Source: Lysobacteraceae bacterium (GTDB lineage Bacteria > Pseudomonadota > Gammaproteobacteria > Xanthomonadales > Rhodanobacteraceae). From it: a DNA stretch of 64,000 nt. A model generated the notes under the pieces. The model was not told where the DNA came from, searched no databases, and saw nothing but the letters and a program-made list of their open reading frames with translations. Numbering within the stretch: position 1 is the first letter of the stretch; every line of letters starts with the position of its first letter. Location: the NCBI GenBank assembly GCA_021372495.1, contig JAJFUF010000038.1:1-64000 (forward strand). The letters are read 5' to 3'. A program made the translations under genes and the position numbers. Positions 47,078 through 56,004 of the stretch are shown here, one piece after another.

Positions 47078-47193
47078 TGCGCATCGAGCGCGGAGCGCAC
47101 GCTACGGCACGCGCGGAAACGTAGCGGGTAGGGTGGGCTTCAGCCCACCACGGCCGCACCGCGCCAAACGACAACGGCGGGCTTCAGCCCACC
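47075..47193. repeat. GTAG-type REP cluster after alpha/beta hydrolase gene
   Basis: First unit: imperfect inverted CGTAG-TGCGC ... GCGCACG-CTACG (47074-47105). Second: GTAG head (47128) and GGTGGGC-TTCA-GCCCACC stem (47132-47149), the same stem as at 4099. Third: a degenerate same-orientation copy, GGCGGGC-TTCA-GCCCACC, ending at 47193. It lies between convergent genes. Confidence 0.75.
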
Positions 47194-47255
47194 TTGCGCC
47201 GCGCGGGATCGGAAGCTCATGCGGGCGCGCCGCGCACACGCGCGTGCCTCGACGG

Positions 47256-48026
47256 TTACGCCTCGACGCCGCCCTCGGTCAGCCGCTGCAGCTCGGCCTT
47301 CAGCGCCGCGCCGTGTCCGCGCAGCCAGTCGCGCTGCGCCTGGTAGTCGGGATACAGCCGCTCCACCCAGCCCCAGAAGCGCGACGAGTGGCTGCGCACC
47401 TTGAGGTGGCAGAGCTCGTGCACCAGCACGTAGCGCAGCGCCGGCGGCGGCGCCAGCGCCAGCGCGAGATCGAGGGTGACGCGGTCGCGCGCGTCGAGGC
47501 TGCCCCACAGGCTCTTCAGGCGCTTGATGCGCAGCGCGGTGGGCGCGGCGTCGAGTTCGGGCACGTAGGCGGCCAGCCAGCGCGACAGGTCGCGGCGCAT
47601 CTGCGTTTCGAGGAAGGCGGCGAGCAGGTTGCGCGCAGCCGGCAGCGCGCGGCTGTGCGGGCGCGGCAGGATCAGGCGCAGTTCGTCCTCGCGGTGTTCG
47701 ATGCGCGGATACGGGCCGTCGTGCCAGCTCAACTGCACGCTCTCGCCGCGCAGCGGCATCAGCGTGGTCGCGACGGCGCGCAGCGGCGGCGGGCCGCGGT
47801 GCTTGAGGTGCAGCTCGTCGAGCTTGCGCTCCAGCCAGTCGGCGTGGCGGCGCAGGAAGGCGAACACCTGCGCCGGATGCGTGCCTTCGGGATAGGTCAG
47901 GCGCGCACCGCCCGGAGTCACGGTCAGGCGCAGCCGGCGCGCGCGCGGATGCGAGCCCTTCACCACCTTGATGGTGCCGCCGGTGGGCGTGGACAGTTCG
48001 AGGATTTCGTCGCCTGCGCGGGCCAT
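47256..48026 (-). CDS. YgjP-like M48-type metal-dependent hydrolase (DUF45)
   Basis: The 256-residue product has the zinc motif HELCHLKVRSHSSRFWGWVERLYPDY (HExxH plus downstream His) and the preceding KSLWGSLDARDRVTLDLALALAP block typical of the YgjP/WLM group. It is cytosolic, with no signal. Family members accompany restriction and DNA-repair genes in some genomes, but their substrate is not known. The next gene upstream on the same strand is rdgC, 32 bases away. Start ATG at 48026. Confidence 0.85.
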   Translation of the reverse strand: MARAGDEILELSTPTGGTIKVVKGSHPRARRLRLTVTPGGARLTYPEGTHPAQVFAFLRRHADWLERKLDELHLKHRGPPPLRAVATTLMPLRGESVQLSWHDGPYPRIEHREDELRLILPRPHSRALPAARNLLAAFLETQMRRDLSRWLAAYVPELDAAPTALRIKRLKSLWGSLDARDRVTLDLALALAPPPALRYVLVHELCHLKVRSHSSRFWGWVERLYPDYQAQRDWLRGHGAALKAELQRLTEGGVEA

Positions 48027-48058
48027 CGTGCGTCTCCGCCGCGGCCCGCGCGCCGCGC

Positions 48059-48979
48059 CTACGCGTCGTCGCCGGGTCGAGGCAAACCAAACCATGCGGA
48101 CAACTGCGCCAGCAGGCGATCGAACTCCAGCGTCATCAGCGCGAAGCGTGCATCCAGTTCCGCCTGCGCCGAGTCGCGATCGTCCGCTTCCAGCTCGTCC
48201 AGCACGCCGTCGAGGAAACGCAGCTTGCGCAGGACGAGATCCTCGCCGAGCACGAAGCTGACGCGTCCGTCGTATTCGAGGCCGAGCTGGAAGACCTGCT
48301 TGCCGCCCTTGAGATGCTCCCGCACCTCGTCGGATTCAAGATCCTGCCGCCGGCAGCGCACCACGGCGCCGGTCGCGGTGGCGGGATCCCGCAGCTCGCA
48401 TTCGTCGCCCAGCCTGAGGCCCGCCGGTAGCTTGCCATGCGCCAGCCAGTCGGTCATCAGGGCGCGCGGGGTTTCCTCGGGGGCGAGCGGCACCGCCGGG
48501 AAGCTGCCCAACGCCTCGCGCAGCGCGGTCAGCCCGGCCTCGGCCGCCTTGCGGCTGGCCGTATCCAGCACCAGCCATCCGTTTTCCTTGTCCAGATAGG
48601 CACTTAGCTGCGAGGGGCGGACGAAGGCGCGGGGCAGCAGCTCGTCCAGCACCTCCTGCTTGAGGCGCTTGCGCTCGCGGCCGCCGATACGGCGCCCTTC
48701 TTCTTCGACAATTTTCTGGATACGTCGCGCAAGTTCTTCGTTCACGACGGCAACGGGCAGCAATTTCTCCTCGGCGCCTATGCTGATCAGGGTGCAGCGG
48801 CCGACGCTGTGGGTCAGCGGCTCCTCGCGCCGGCCCAGCGGCGAGACGAAACCGCGGGTGGCCAGCTCGATCGGGCCGCAGGGGCGCAGGCGGTGGCCGT
48901 CGAGGGCGGCGTCGAGGCCGTCCAGGCCGGCGGCGACCTTGGCGGAGAAGCGGAACAGGGTCAGGTTGCGGAAGAACAT
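48059..48979 (-). CDS. rdgC: recombination-associated protein RdgC
   Basis: Ring-forming DNA-binding protein that limits RecA activity and affects recombination. The 306-residue product has the family start MFFRNLTLFRFS, LATRGFVSPLGR, KLLPVAVVNEELARRIQKIVEEEGRR, the PRALMTDWLAHGKLPAGLRLGDECELRDP block and a C-terminal FALMTLEFDRLLAQLSAWFG. Length is typical. The hydrolase gene follows 32 bases downstream. Confidence 0.95.
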   Translation of the reverse strand: MFFRNLTLFRFSAKVAAGLDGLDAALDGHRLRPCGPIELATRGFVSPLGRREEPLTHSVGRCTLISIGAEEKLLPVAVVNEELARRIQKIVEEEGRRIGGRERKRLKQEVLDELLPRAFVRPSQLSAYLDKENGWLVLDTASRKAAEAGLTALREALGSFPAVPLAPEETPRALMTDWLAHGKLPAGLRLGDECELRDPATATGAVVRCRRQDLESDEVREHLKGGKQVFQLGLEYDGRVSFVLGEDLVLRKLRFLDGVLDELEADDRDSAQAELDARFALMTLEFDRLLAQLSAWFGLPRPGDDA

Positions 48980-49422
48980 CGGCACGCTCGTATCGGGACC
49001 GGGCGTGCGACGCCCGGTCGTGGGGAAAGGGTGGGGAGAGTCAGCCCGCGGCCTTGGCCGCTGGCGCAACGCGCAGACGGTCGGGCCGTGCGTGCGCGGG
49101 AAAATCCGGCGGCTTCCGGCCGCGTCGGGGCGCGGCCCGGCCGAAGCGCAGCGGCGCCCGCGCCCGCGGCGACGCGTCCGGCAGCGCGCACGAACCGCTG
49201 CCGGCGTCTCCGATCGTCGCGTCGTCGGCGATCGCACGGCCGCCCTGGCGGCGCAGGCGCATGGCCGGCCTGGCGGCGGCCTCGCGGGCGTGCTTGCATT
49301 CGGGAGCGACGGACATGGTCGGGAGCGGCTCGACGTGAGCGGCTATTGTACGGGGCGCCGCCGCGCGCCGCTCATCCGCCGCGACGCGGCGCTACACTGG
49401 CGGCCTGTCGCCGGGGTGCCGC
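48980..49422. other. intergenic region upstream of rdgC and the DUF465 gene
   Basis: 443 bases with no well-supported gene. A minus-strand frame of 91 residues (49041-49316) is Ala/Arg/Pro-rich, lacks a ribosome site and is probably spurious. A TACACT box (49393-49398) lies 25 bases before the DUF465 gene. Divergent promoters for rdgC and that gene should be here. Confidence 0.4.
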
Positions 49423-49629
49423 ATGCACAACGAGGATCCAGCCGTCATCGCCCGCCGCCTGACCGAACTGCGCATCGAGCACCGCGACCTCGATGCGGCA
49501 ATCACGCGACTGGCCACCGACGCGATACGCGACGAGCTGCAGTTGACGCGCCTGAAGAAGCGCAAGCTGAAGCTGAAGGACATGATCGCCTACCTCGAAA
49601 GCAAGCTGATCCCCGACCTCGACGCCTGA
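49423..49629 (+). CDS. DUF465/YdcH family small protein
   Basis: The 68-residue product is almost entirely helical and charged, with the family pattern IARRLTELRIEHRDLDAAI ... ELQLTRLKKRKLKLKDMIAYLE. DUF465 proteins form short helical hairpins; their function is unknown. Start ATG at 49423 in a GCCGCATGC context. The GNAT gene follows 69 bases downstream. Confidence 0.87.
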   Translation: MHNEDPAVIARRLTELRIEHRDLDAAITRLATDAIRDELQLTRLKKRKLKLKDMIAYLESKLIPDLDA

Positions 49630-49698
49630 GCGCGCCCCCCTGCGCGCATCGGCCGCGACAGCTCCCGCCGCAGATCCTGCGCGAGGCCCACCGCCCCG

Positions 49699-50301
49699 AT
49701 GAACACGCCGCTGCCCGCCGTCACCCTCGAAAACGCCCACGTCGTCCTCGAGCCGCTCGCCGCCGCGCATGCGCCCGCGCTGGAGGCGGCCGCACGCGAC
49801 GGCGAGCTGTGGAAGCTTTGGTTCGCCTCGGTGCCGGCGCCGGGCGAGGCGGCCGGCTACATCGACGCGGCGCTGGCGGGCCGTGCCGAGGGCCGCATGC
49901 TGCCGTTCGCGGTCCGCGAGCGCGGCAGCGGCGCGGTGGTCGGCACGACGCGCTACTGCAACATCGACGCCGGCCTGCCGCGGCTGGAGATCGGCTACAC
50001 CTGGTACGCCGCGCGCTGGCAGCGCACGCACCTCAACACCGCGTGCAAGGCGCTGCTGCTGGAACACGCGTTCGAGCACATCGGCTGCACCGCGGTCGAG
50101 CTGCGCACGGATTTCTACAACCAGGCCTCGCAGCGCGCGATCGAGAAGCTCGGCGCGCGCCGCGACGGCGTGCTGCGCGCGCACCAGAAGCGCCGCGACG
50201 GCAGCGTGCGCGACACCGTGGTCTACAGCATCACCGCCGCCGAATGGCCCGCGGTGAAACGCCTGCTGGCGCTGCGGCTGGAGCGCCTCGCGGGCGGCTG
50301 A
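49699..50301 (+). CDS. GNAT family N-acetyltransferase (RimJ/RimL-like)
   Basis: The 200-residue product has the GNAT pattern of the RimJ/RimL/YjdJ group: VTLENAHVVLEPLAAAHAPAL at the N-terminus, VVGTTRYCNID, LEIGYTWYAARWQRTHLNTACKALLLEHAFE (acetyl-CoA-binding region) and ELRTDFYNQASQRAIEKLGARRDG. The substrate could be a protein N-terminus or a small amine; it cannot be told. It is convergent with the YkgJ-like gene six bases away. Confidence 0.88.
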   Translation: MNTPLPAVTLENAHVVLEPLAAAHAPALEAAARDGELWKLWFASVPAPGEAAGYIDAALAGRAEGRMLPFAVRERGSGAVVGTTRYCNIDAGLPRLEIGYTWYAARWQRTHLNTACKALLLEHAFEHIGCTAVELRTDFYNQASQRAIEKLGARRDGVLRAHQKRRDGSVRDTVVYSITAAEWPAVKRLLALRLERLAGG

Positions 50302-50307
50302 GCCGGT

Positions 50308-50589
50308 TCAGCGCGGCGCCGTGGCGCGTTCCAGCGCCGCCAGCCAGGCGAGCGCATGCGCACGGCTCGCGCCGCACATCGCCGGCTCCGGGCGCAGGCT
50401 GGCGCACACGGCGGGGCGCTCGGGCCGGCCGAACAGCGCGCAGCGGTCATCCGCGGTCAGTTGCACGCAGCGCACGCCGGCCGGCTTGCCGTGCGGCATG
50501 CCGGGGATCGGCGAGCTGACCGAGGGCGCGATGCAGCAGGCGCCGCAGCCGCGGCGGCAGGCGAGCGCGGCCGTCGGCTCACTCGACAC
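50308..50589 (-). CDS. YkgJ family cysteine cluster protein
   Basis: The 93-residue product has the Cys cluster pattern of YkgJ-type proteins: CRRGCGACC near the N-terminus, then CVQL, RCALFG, CASLRP and MCG, eight or more Cys likely to bind zinc or an Fe-S cluster. The start is the GTG at 50589, inside the end of aroE (11-base overlap), so it is translationally coupled to aroE. Function unknown. Confidence 0.82.
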   Translation of the reverse strand: MSSEPTAALACRRGCGACCIAPSVSSPIPGMPHGKPAGVRCVQLTADDRCALFGRPERPAVCASLRPEPAMCGASRAHALAWLAALERATAPR

Positions 50590-51415
50590 GCGCGCGCAGC
50601 GCCTGGTAGACCGGCTCGGTGTCCGGGCGCACGCCGTGCCAGCGCTCGAACGTGTCGGCGGCGGTCTCGACCAGCATGCCCAGGCCGTCGAACGCGTAGC
50701 GCGCGCCGGCGGCGCGTGCCCAGGCCAGGAAGCCCGCGGCCGCGGCGCCGTAGGCAAGGCCGTAGCACAGCGCGCGGTTGGCGGCGATCGAGAACGGCAA
50801 CTCCAGGGTCGCGCCGAGCACGCCGGCCGAGGTGCCGTCGACGATCAGGTCGAAGCTGCCGATGGCGCCGAGGTCTTCCCAGTAGCGCGTGTGCACGCGC
50901 GCCGGATCGCCGAGGCGATCGGCCAGCGCGTCCGCCGAGGCCGCGGTGCGGTTGACGATGGTCAGGCTGCGCACGCCCGCGTCCAGCAGCGCGCCGGCGA
51001 CGCCGTGCGCCGCGCCGCCGGCGCCGAGCAGCAACGCGTCGTGGCCGCGCAGGTCGACGCGGTGGCGCTCGGCGAGGTCGCGCACCAGGCCGGCGCCGTC
51101 GTTGTTGTCGGCCTCGATGCGGCCGTCCGGCAGCGCGGTCAGCACGTTGGCGACGCCGGCGCGCTCCGCGGCTTCGCTGCGCGCGTCGGCGATCTCGTAG
51201 GCGAGGCGCTTGTCGGGCAGGGTCACGTTGGCGCCGCGCCCGCCGCCGGCGAAGTAGTCGCGCACGATCGCGGCGAAGCGCGCCGGCGGCGCGTCGATCG
51301 CGGTGTAGATCAGCTCGCGGCCGGTCTGGCGGCCGAACGCGGCGTGGATCTCCGGCGACAGGGAATGCGCGACCGGGTGGCCGAACACCGCGTAGCGCGG
51401 CACTGCGTCGTTCAT
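50579..51415 (-). CDS. aroE: shikimate dehydrogenase
   Basis: NADP-dependent reduction of 3-dehydroshikimate to shikimate in aromatic amino acid synthesis. The 278-residue product has FGHPVAHSLSPEIHAAFG for shikimate binding, NVTLPDK with the catalytic Lys (NVTxPxK), NNDGAG with the catalytic Asp, the NADP loop LLGAGGAAHGVAGAL and NRT (NADP-specific Arg), and the C-terminal FDGLGMLVETAADTFERW. Length is normal. The YkgJ-like gene overlaps its 3' end. Confidence 0.96.
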   Translation of the reverse strand: MNDAVPRYAVFGHPVAHSLSPEIHAAFGRQTGRELIYTAIDAPPARFAAIVRDYFAGGGRGANVTLPDKRLAYEIADARSEAAERAGVANVLTALPDGRIEADNNDGAGLVRDLAERHRVDLRGHDALLLGAGGAAHGVAGALLDAGVRSLTIVNRTAASADALADRLGDPARVHTRYWEDLGAIGSFDLIVDGTSAGVLGATLELPFSIAANRALCYGLAYGAAAAGFLAWARAAGARYAFDGLGMLVETAADTFERWHGVRPDTEPVYQALRARVE

Positions 51416-51581
51416 GGGCGTCTCCCTGCGGACGTCGCGTGAAACCTCCGCCGGCGCCGCGTTTCCCCCGCGCGCCGGGCACGCCCCATGGTACCCGAGG
51501 CGCGGCGATGCGGCGCCGCGGCGCGCACGTCGCAGCCGCTGAGATGCACGCGCGCGAAGGTCGCCTCACAGGAGGTTCCCC

Positions 51582-51839
51582 ATGCGCACGATCCGTTCCG
51601 TTCCCGAGGCTTCCTTCACCCGCCGCCGCGCGCTCGCCGCGCTGGCCTGGCTCGGCGCCGGGCTGGCCGCGCTGCTGCTGACGCCGCTGCCGCTGCACGA
51701 CCGCCTGCTCGGCTGGAGCGCGGCGTTCTGGCTGGTCGGCGCGCCGCTGGCGCTGCTGGCCGCGCTGGAACCGCGCCTGCCGCTGGCGCTGCTGCGCGCC
51801 GCCATGCCGCGCCGGCGCCGCGTCGTGTTCGGCCGCTGA
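51582..51839 (+). CDS. small two-helix membrane protein, unknown
   Basis: The 85-residue product has two predicted membrane helices (about 17-37, ALAALAWLGAGLAALLL, and 45-64, WSAAFWLVGAPLALLAAL) and basic ends (RTIRSVPEASFTRRR; MPRRRRVVFGR). AGGAGG is eight bases upstream of the ATG, which is strong support for a real gene. No family is recognised. It is convergent with the RimK-like gene, only three bases between stops. Confidence 0.65.
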   Translation: MRTIRSVPEASFTRRRALAALAWLGAGLAALLLTPLPLHDRLLGWSAAFWLVGAPLALLAALEPRLPLALLRAAMPRRRRVVFGR

Positions 51840-51842
51840 GGG

Positions 51843-53321
51843 TCAGGCCACGCCGAGGCGCTTGCGCTGCATGCGGCGCAGGAACTCCTCCATGATGCGC
51901 CGGTACAGGTCCTCGCCGAGGTAGGCGTCCTCGACGCCGGCGTCGATCGAAGGGTTGTCGTTCACCTCGATCACCACCGTGCGGTCGCCGGTCTGCTTGA
52001 TGTCGACGCCGTACAGGCCGTCGCCGATCGGCTGCGTGGCGCGCAGCGCCAGCTTGATCACCTCCGCGGGCGCCTCGCGCACCGGCAGCGTCTTGAAGCC
52101 GCCGGACTTCGCGGCGCCCTTGGCGCCGTGGTTGTAGATCTGCCAGTGGCCGCGCGACATGAAGTACTGGCAGGCGTACAGCGGCTCGTGGTTGAGCACG
52201 CCGACGCGCCAGTCGTACTCGGTGTAGAGGAATTCCTGCGCGATCACCAGCGAGGTGCTCTGGAACAGCTCGGCCGCGGCCTTCTCCAGCGCCTCGGCGT
52301 TCTCCACCTTGACCACGCCGCGCGAGAACGAGCCGTCCGGGATCTTCAGCACGATCGGCAGGCCGAGCCGTTCGGGCAGGTCGCGCAGCTGCTTCGGGTC
52401 GTCCTTGTACAGGATCTCGGTGCGCGGCACGGCCAGCTTCTTCGAGCGCAGCAGGTCGTGCAGGAAGATCTTGTTGGTGCAGCGCAGGATCGAGGTGGGG
52501 TCGTCGATCACCACCATGCCTTCCTTCTCCGCCTTGTGCGCGAAGCGGTAGGTGTGGTGGTCCAGCGCGGTGGTTTCGCGGATGAACAGGCCGTCGTACT
52601 CGGCCAGCCGCGCATAGTCGTTCTTGCCGATCGGGTCGACCTCGATGCCGATCTCCTTGCCGGCGGCGATGAACGACTTCAGCGCGCGCTTGTCGGAGGG
52701 CGGCATCGCCTCGTCGCCGTCCACCAGCATGGCGATGTCGTAGCGGTACTGGCGGCGCGCGCGCGGCTTGCGCCACAGCTTCTTGGAGAATGCGTCGAGC
52801 GATTGCGCGAACGCGTCCTCCTGCGGGTCGTCCAGCGTGTGCAGGCCGATCGGCTTGATCGCGCTGATCCGCCACACGCGCTCGCGCTCGAACTCGATGC
52901 GCAGCAGCGGGCACGGGAACAGCTCGAACACCTGGTGCGCCAGGTCCTTCAGCGCCGGGTACGAGGTTTCACCGAAGTAGACGAGGATGCCGAGGTCGGT
53001 GGTGTCGCGCCCGCCGGCGGGCAGGAAGTTGGCCAGGTTCTGGTTGAGGTCCTCGACGTCGAGGCCGTACAGCGCGCGCTTGCGCAGATCGTTGATCGTG
53101 CGCACCGAGGGAATCACGCGATGCCCGCGCGCCTCGCCCAGCAGCGACACGTAGTAGCCGGTGCCGAGGTACTTGTAGCTGCGGCACAGGTTGATGACGT
53201 GCGTGCGCTCGTCGCCGCCGATGGGCTCGCGCAGGTAGTCCATGGCGGTGACGACGTTGTCGGACGGGTAGTAGGAGCCCCAGTCGGAGGCTTTCTCGAC
53301 GACGATGACGAGCCGGGTCAT
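51843..53321 (-). CDS. RimK-like ATP-grasp ligase with N-terminal RLAN domain
   Basis: The 492-residue product has an N-terminal RLAN-type region (about 1-190: VIVVEKASDWGSYYPSDNVVTAMDYL, NLCRSYKYLGTGYYVSLLGEARGHRVIPS) and a C-terminal ATP-grasp domain: RETTALDHHTYRFAHKAEKEGMVVIDDPTSILRCTNK, VLKIPDGSFSRGVVKV, EFLYTEYDWRVGVL and the metal-binding VIEVNDNPSID. ATP-grasp enzymes join a carboxylate to an amine through an acylphosphate; the substrates are unknown here. It is divergent from a GNAT gene 153 bases away. In other bacteria, relatives of this protein neighbour a GNAT-peptidase fusion. Confidence 0.88.
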   Translation of the reverse strand: MTRLVIVVEKASDWGSYYPSDNVVTAMDYLREPIGGDERTHVINLCRSYKYLGTGYYVSLLGEARGHRVIPSVRTINDLRKRALYGLDVEDLNQNLANFLPAGGRDTTDLGILVYFGETSYPALKDLAHQVFELFPCPLLRIEFERERVWRISAIKPIGLHTLDDPQEDAFAQSLDAFSKKLWRKPRARRQYRYDIAMLVDGDEAMPPSDKRALKSFIAAGKEIGIEVDPIGKNDYARLAEYDGLFIRETTALDHHTYRFAHKAEKEGMVVIDDPTSILRCTNKIFLHDLLRSKKLAVPRTEILYKDDPKQLRDLPERLGLPIVLKIPDGSFSRGVVKVENAEALEKAAAELFQSTSLVIAQEFLYTEYDWRVGVLNHEPLYACQYFMSRGHWQIYNHGAKGAAKSGGFKTLPVREAPAEVIKLALRATQPIGDGLYGVDIKQTGDRTVVIEVNDNPSIDAGVEDAYLGEDLYRRIMEEFLRRMQRKRLGVA

Positions 53322-53474
53322 GGCACCTCGTGGTGATGGGTCGACCGGCGGCGCTCGGGGGCGTCTGCATGCCGCGACGGCGCCAAGTTTGGCACAGCCG
53401 GCAGGGCGCACAAGCGGGACGGCGCGCACCGTACGGCTTGCAGTCAGCCTGGGCGGCCACTACCCTGCCGCGCT

Positions 53475-53954
53475 GTGCCGCCCGACCCAGCCCCTCCACC
53501 TCCCCCCGTTCCGCGCATCCGCCGTGCCGTTCCGGGCGACCTCGACGCCTTGGTCGCGCTGGAAGAGCGGGTGTTCGACAGCGACCTCGTCAGCCGCGCG
53601 CAGTACCGCCGCCACCTCGACAGCAGCAGCGCCGTCGTGCTGGTGGCGACGGCGACGGGGCACCTGTTCGGTTCGGCCCTGCTGTTCTTCCGCAGCAACG
53701 CGCGCGTGGCGCGGCTGTACTCGCTCGCCACCGCGCCGGAAGCGCGCGGGCGCGGCGTCGGCGCGGCGCTGCTCGGCGCCGCCGAGCGCATCGCGCGCGG
53801 GCGCCGCTGCCATGCCCTGCGCCTGGAAGTACGCGCCGCCAACGCCGCCGCGCAACGCCTGTACGAACGCCACGGCTACCGGCGACACGGCCACCGCCAG
53901 GGTTTCTACGAGGACGGCGCCGACGCGCTGCTGTACGCCAAGTCGCTGCGCTGA
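53475..53954 (+). CDS. GNAT family N-acetyltransferase
   Basis: The 159-residue product is a single GNAT domain: RIRRAVPGDLDALVALEERVF, LYSLATAPEARGRGVGAALLGAAE for acetyl-CoA binding, and LRLEVRAANAAAQRLYERHGYRR, ending ADALLYAKSLR. It resembles the N-terminal domain of GNAT/peptidase C39-like fusions found beside RimK-like ATP-grasp genes, but the peptidase part is absent. GTG start at 53475 with a Pro-rich N-terminus; no alternative start fits better. Divergent from the ATP-grasp gene, so possibly one pathway. Confidence 0.83.
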   Translation: MPPDPAPPPPPVPRIRRAVPGDLDALVALEERVFDSDLVSRAQYRRHLDSSSAVVLVATATGHLFGSALLFFRSNARVARLYSLATAPEARGRGVGAALLGAAERIARGRRCHALRLEVRAANAAAQRLYERHGYRRHGHRQGFYEDGADALLYAKSLR

Positions 53955-54065
53955 AGGCGCGCGGCGCGGCGGCATGCCCGGCCGCACTTGCACCGCACCG
54001 CCCCGAAGCTGTACCAGACGGCTGCCGGAATGATTCCGGCGTCCCCGCCGCGCAAGGAGCCACCC

Positions 54066-54872
54066 GTGAAACGCCTGCTCGCCGCCGCCTTCGCCCTCGC
54101 GCTGACCGCGGCCGCCGCCGGCCGCGCCGGGGATCCCGCACTCGACGCCTCCATGCACCGCCTGCTGCGCGCGATGAACGAGGCCTCGACCTGGGGCCAT
54201 CCCGACCAGTTCGGCCAGTTCGCCGGCGTGCGCCACTTCGCCGCGCACGATTACGCGGGCGCGCTGCAGTACTTCCGGCTCGGCGCCTACTACGCCGACA
54301 AGCTCTCGCAGCTCAGCCTCGGCCTGATGTACCTGAACGGCCAGGGCGTGGACAAGGATCCGGTCGCCGCCTACGCCTGGATCGCGGTTTCCGCGGAACG
54401 CGGCTACCCGCAGTTCCTCGCCACCCGCGACCGCCTGTGGTCGGAGCTGACGCCGACGCAGCGCGGCCAGGCCAAGGACGCCGCGTACCGCCTCTGCGAA
54501 ACCTACGGCGACACCGTCGCCAAGCCGCGCATGGTCACGCAACTGCGCCTTGCGCTGTTGCAGATGACCGGTTCGCGCACCGGCTTCGACAGCGGCGTCC
54601 TGCACGCGTCCGCCCAGCAGAACTGCGGCGGCGCGACCGTCGAGGTCGCCGGCGTGCAGGTGCCGCGCGCCGGCTGCGGTGGCGATTTCTGGGCGCCGTC
54701 GCGTTGGGATCCAAAGCAGTATTTCGCCGCGCGCGACGCGCAGTGGAAGGGCATCGTGACGGTGGGCGCGATCGCCGGCCCGGCGCACGCGCAGCCGCCG
54801 CCGAAACCGGCCGAGGCCGCGCCCAGGCCCGCCGCGCCCGGGCCCGGCGACGCGCACATGATCCATCGCTGA
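54066..54872 (+). CDS. exported Sel1-like repeat protein
   Basis: The 268-residue product has a signal peptide (about 1-21) and at least two Sel1/TPR-like helical repeats at about 60-120 (HDYAGALQYFRLGAYYADKLSQLSLGLMYLNGQGVDKDPVAAYAWIAVSAERG). A region with two or three Cys follows, and the tail is Pro/Ala-rich. Sel1 repeats mediate protein contacts; no partner is suggested. The start is the GTG at 54066 with AAGGAG six bases upstream. Confidence 0.82.
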   Translation: MKRLLAAAFALALTAAAAGRAGDPALDASMHRLLRAMNEASTWGHPDQFGQFAGVRHFAAHDYAGALQYFRLGAYYADKLSQLSLGLMYLNGQGVDKDPVAAYAWIAVSAERGYPQFLATRDRLWSELTPTQRGQAKDAAYRLCETYGDTVAKPRMVTQLRLALLQMTGSRTGFDSGVLHASAQQNCGGATVEVAGVQVPRAGCGGDFWAPSRWDPKQYFAARDAQWKGIVTVGAIAGPAHAQPPPKPAEAAPRPAAPGPGDAHMIHR

Positions 54873-54924
54873 GCGCGCGCGCCGGCTCGCTATACTGGCG
54901 CCTCGTTCCTGCAGGGCCGTGCCG

Positions 54925-55101
54925 ATGCATCGTGCGCTGATCGTTCCCGTGCTGCTGGCCGCCGCCGCGCTCGCCGGCTGCGGCAACAAGGGTCCGCTGG
55001 TGCGGCCGACCGGGTCGGCCGCGCCGGCGCCCGCCGCCAGCAGCGCGCTGCCCGCGCCGGCCGCTTCCGTGGCGCCGGCACCGGCTTCCAGCAGCGGCTG
55101 A
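54925..55101 (+). CDS. lptM: LPS translocon maturation lipoprotein LptM
   Basis: The 58-residue product has a lipoprotein signal, then the LptM (YifL) signature GCGNKGPLVRP directly at the lipidated Cys, and a Pro/Ala/Ser tail. In E. coli the protein stabilises the oxidised, active LptD-LptE translocon at the outer membrane. It stands immediately before dapF, as in E. coli. A TATACT -10-like box lies 34 bases upstream (54891-54896). Confidence 0.88.
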   Translation: MHRALIVPVLLAAAALAGCGNKGPLVRPTGSAAPAPAASSALPAPAASVAPAPASSSG

Positions 55102-55102
55102 C

Positions 55103-55933
55103 ATGCGCCTCGCCTTCACCAAGATGCACGGTGCGGGCAACGACTTCGCCGTGCTGGATGCGCGTGCCGGCCGGCCGCCGTTGGACGCGTCGCGCGTCGC
55201 GCGCATGGGCGACCGCCACCGCGGCATCGGCTTCGACCAGCTGCTGACCATCGAGGCGGCCGACGACCCGGCCTGCGCCTACGCCTACGACATCTGGAAC
55301 AGCGACGGCACGCATGCGCAGCAGTGCGGCAACGGCGTGCGCTGCGTGGCCGCGTGGCTGCACCGCGCGGGCGCGCTCGGCGCGGGCGTGACGCGCCTGC
55401 AGAGCCCGTCGGGATCGGTCGCGGTGCGGCTCGATGCCGACGGCGCGATCGCCGTGGACATGGGCCTGCCCGAGTTCGCGCCGGCGCGCATTCCGTTCGA
55501 CGCGCCCGCGGAATCCGATCGCTACGCGCTGGCACTGGGCGACGAGATCGTGCAGATCGGCGCGGTGTCGATGGGCAATCCGCACGCCGTGGTCGAGGTG
55601 ACGGACGCGGCCGATCCGCGCATCGACCGCCTCGGCCCCGCGCTGACCGCGCATCCGCGCTTCCCCGCCGGCGCCAACGCCGGCTTCGCGCAGGTGCTCG
55701 GCGACGACGCGCTGCGCCTGCGCGTGCACGAGCGCGGCGCCGGCTGGACGCTGGCCTGCGGCACCGGCGCCTGCGCCGCGGTCGCGGTGCTGCGCCGGCG
55801 CGGCCGCGTCGGCCCGCGCGTGCGCGTGGCGCTGCCCGGCGGCACGCTGACGATCGCCTGGGAAGGCCTCGACCACCCGCTGTGGATGAGCGGGCCGGCG
55901 GCGTTCGTCTACGAGGGCGAATACCTCGACTGA
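55103..55933 (+). CDS. dapF: diaminopimelate epimerase
   Basis: Converts LL- to meso-diaminopimelate for lysine and peptidoglycan. The 276-residue product has the start FTKMHGAGNDFAVLD, the first catalytic Cys in QQCGNGVRCVA, SMGNPHAVVEV, and the second catalytic Cys in LACGTGACAA. The ATG follows the lptM stop by one base, so the genes are co-translated. DUF484, xerC and hslVU follow in the conserved order. Confidence 0.97.
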   Translation: MRLAFTKMHGAGNDFAVLDARAGRPPLDASRVARMGDRHRGIGFDQLLTIEAADDPACAYAYDIWNSDGTHAQQCGNGVRCVAAWLHRAGALGAGVTRLQSPSGSVAVRLDADGAIAVDMGLPEFAPARIPFDAPAESDRYALALGDEIVQIGAVSMGNPHAVVEVTDAADPRIDRLGPALTAHPRFPAGANAGFAQVLGDDALRLRVHERGAGWTLACGTGACAAVAVLRRRGRVGPRVRVALPGGTLTIAWEGLDHPLWMSGPAAFVYEGEYLD

Positions 55934-56004
55934 GCCGCTCCCGCGCCGTTGCGCGCGCGGGCACGAACGCCCACACTTCGCGCAACGTCTCACGAGGTGC
56001 ACGC

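Noticed and set aside
49041..49316. 91-residue minus-strand frame upstream of rdgC
   Set aside because: Arg/Ala/Pro-rich composition typical of GC-rich noise and no ribosome site; kept only as a remark in the intergenic entry.
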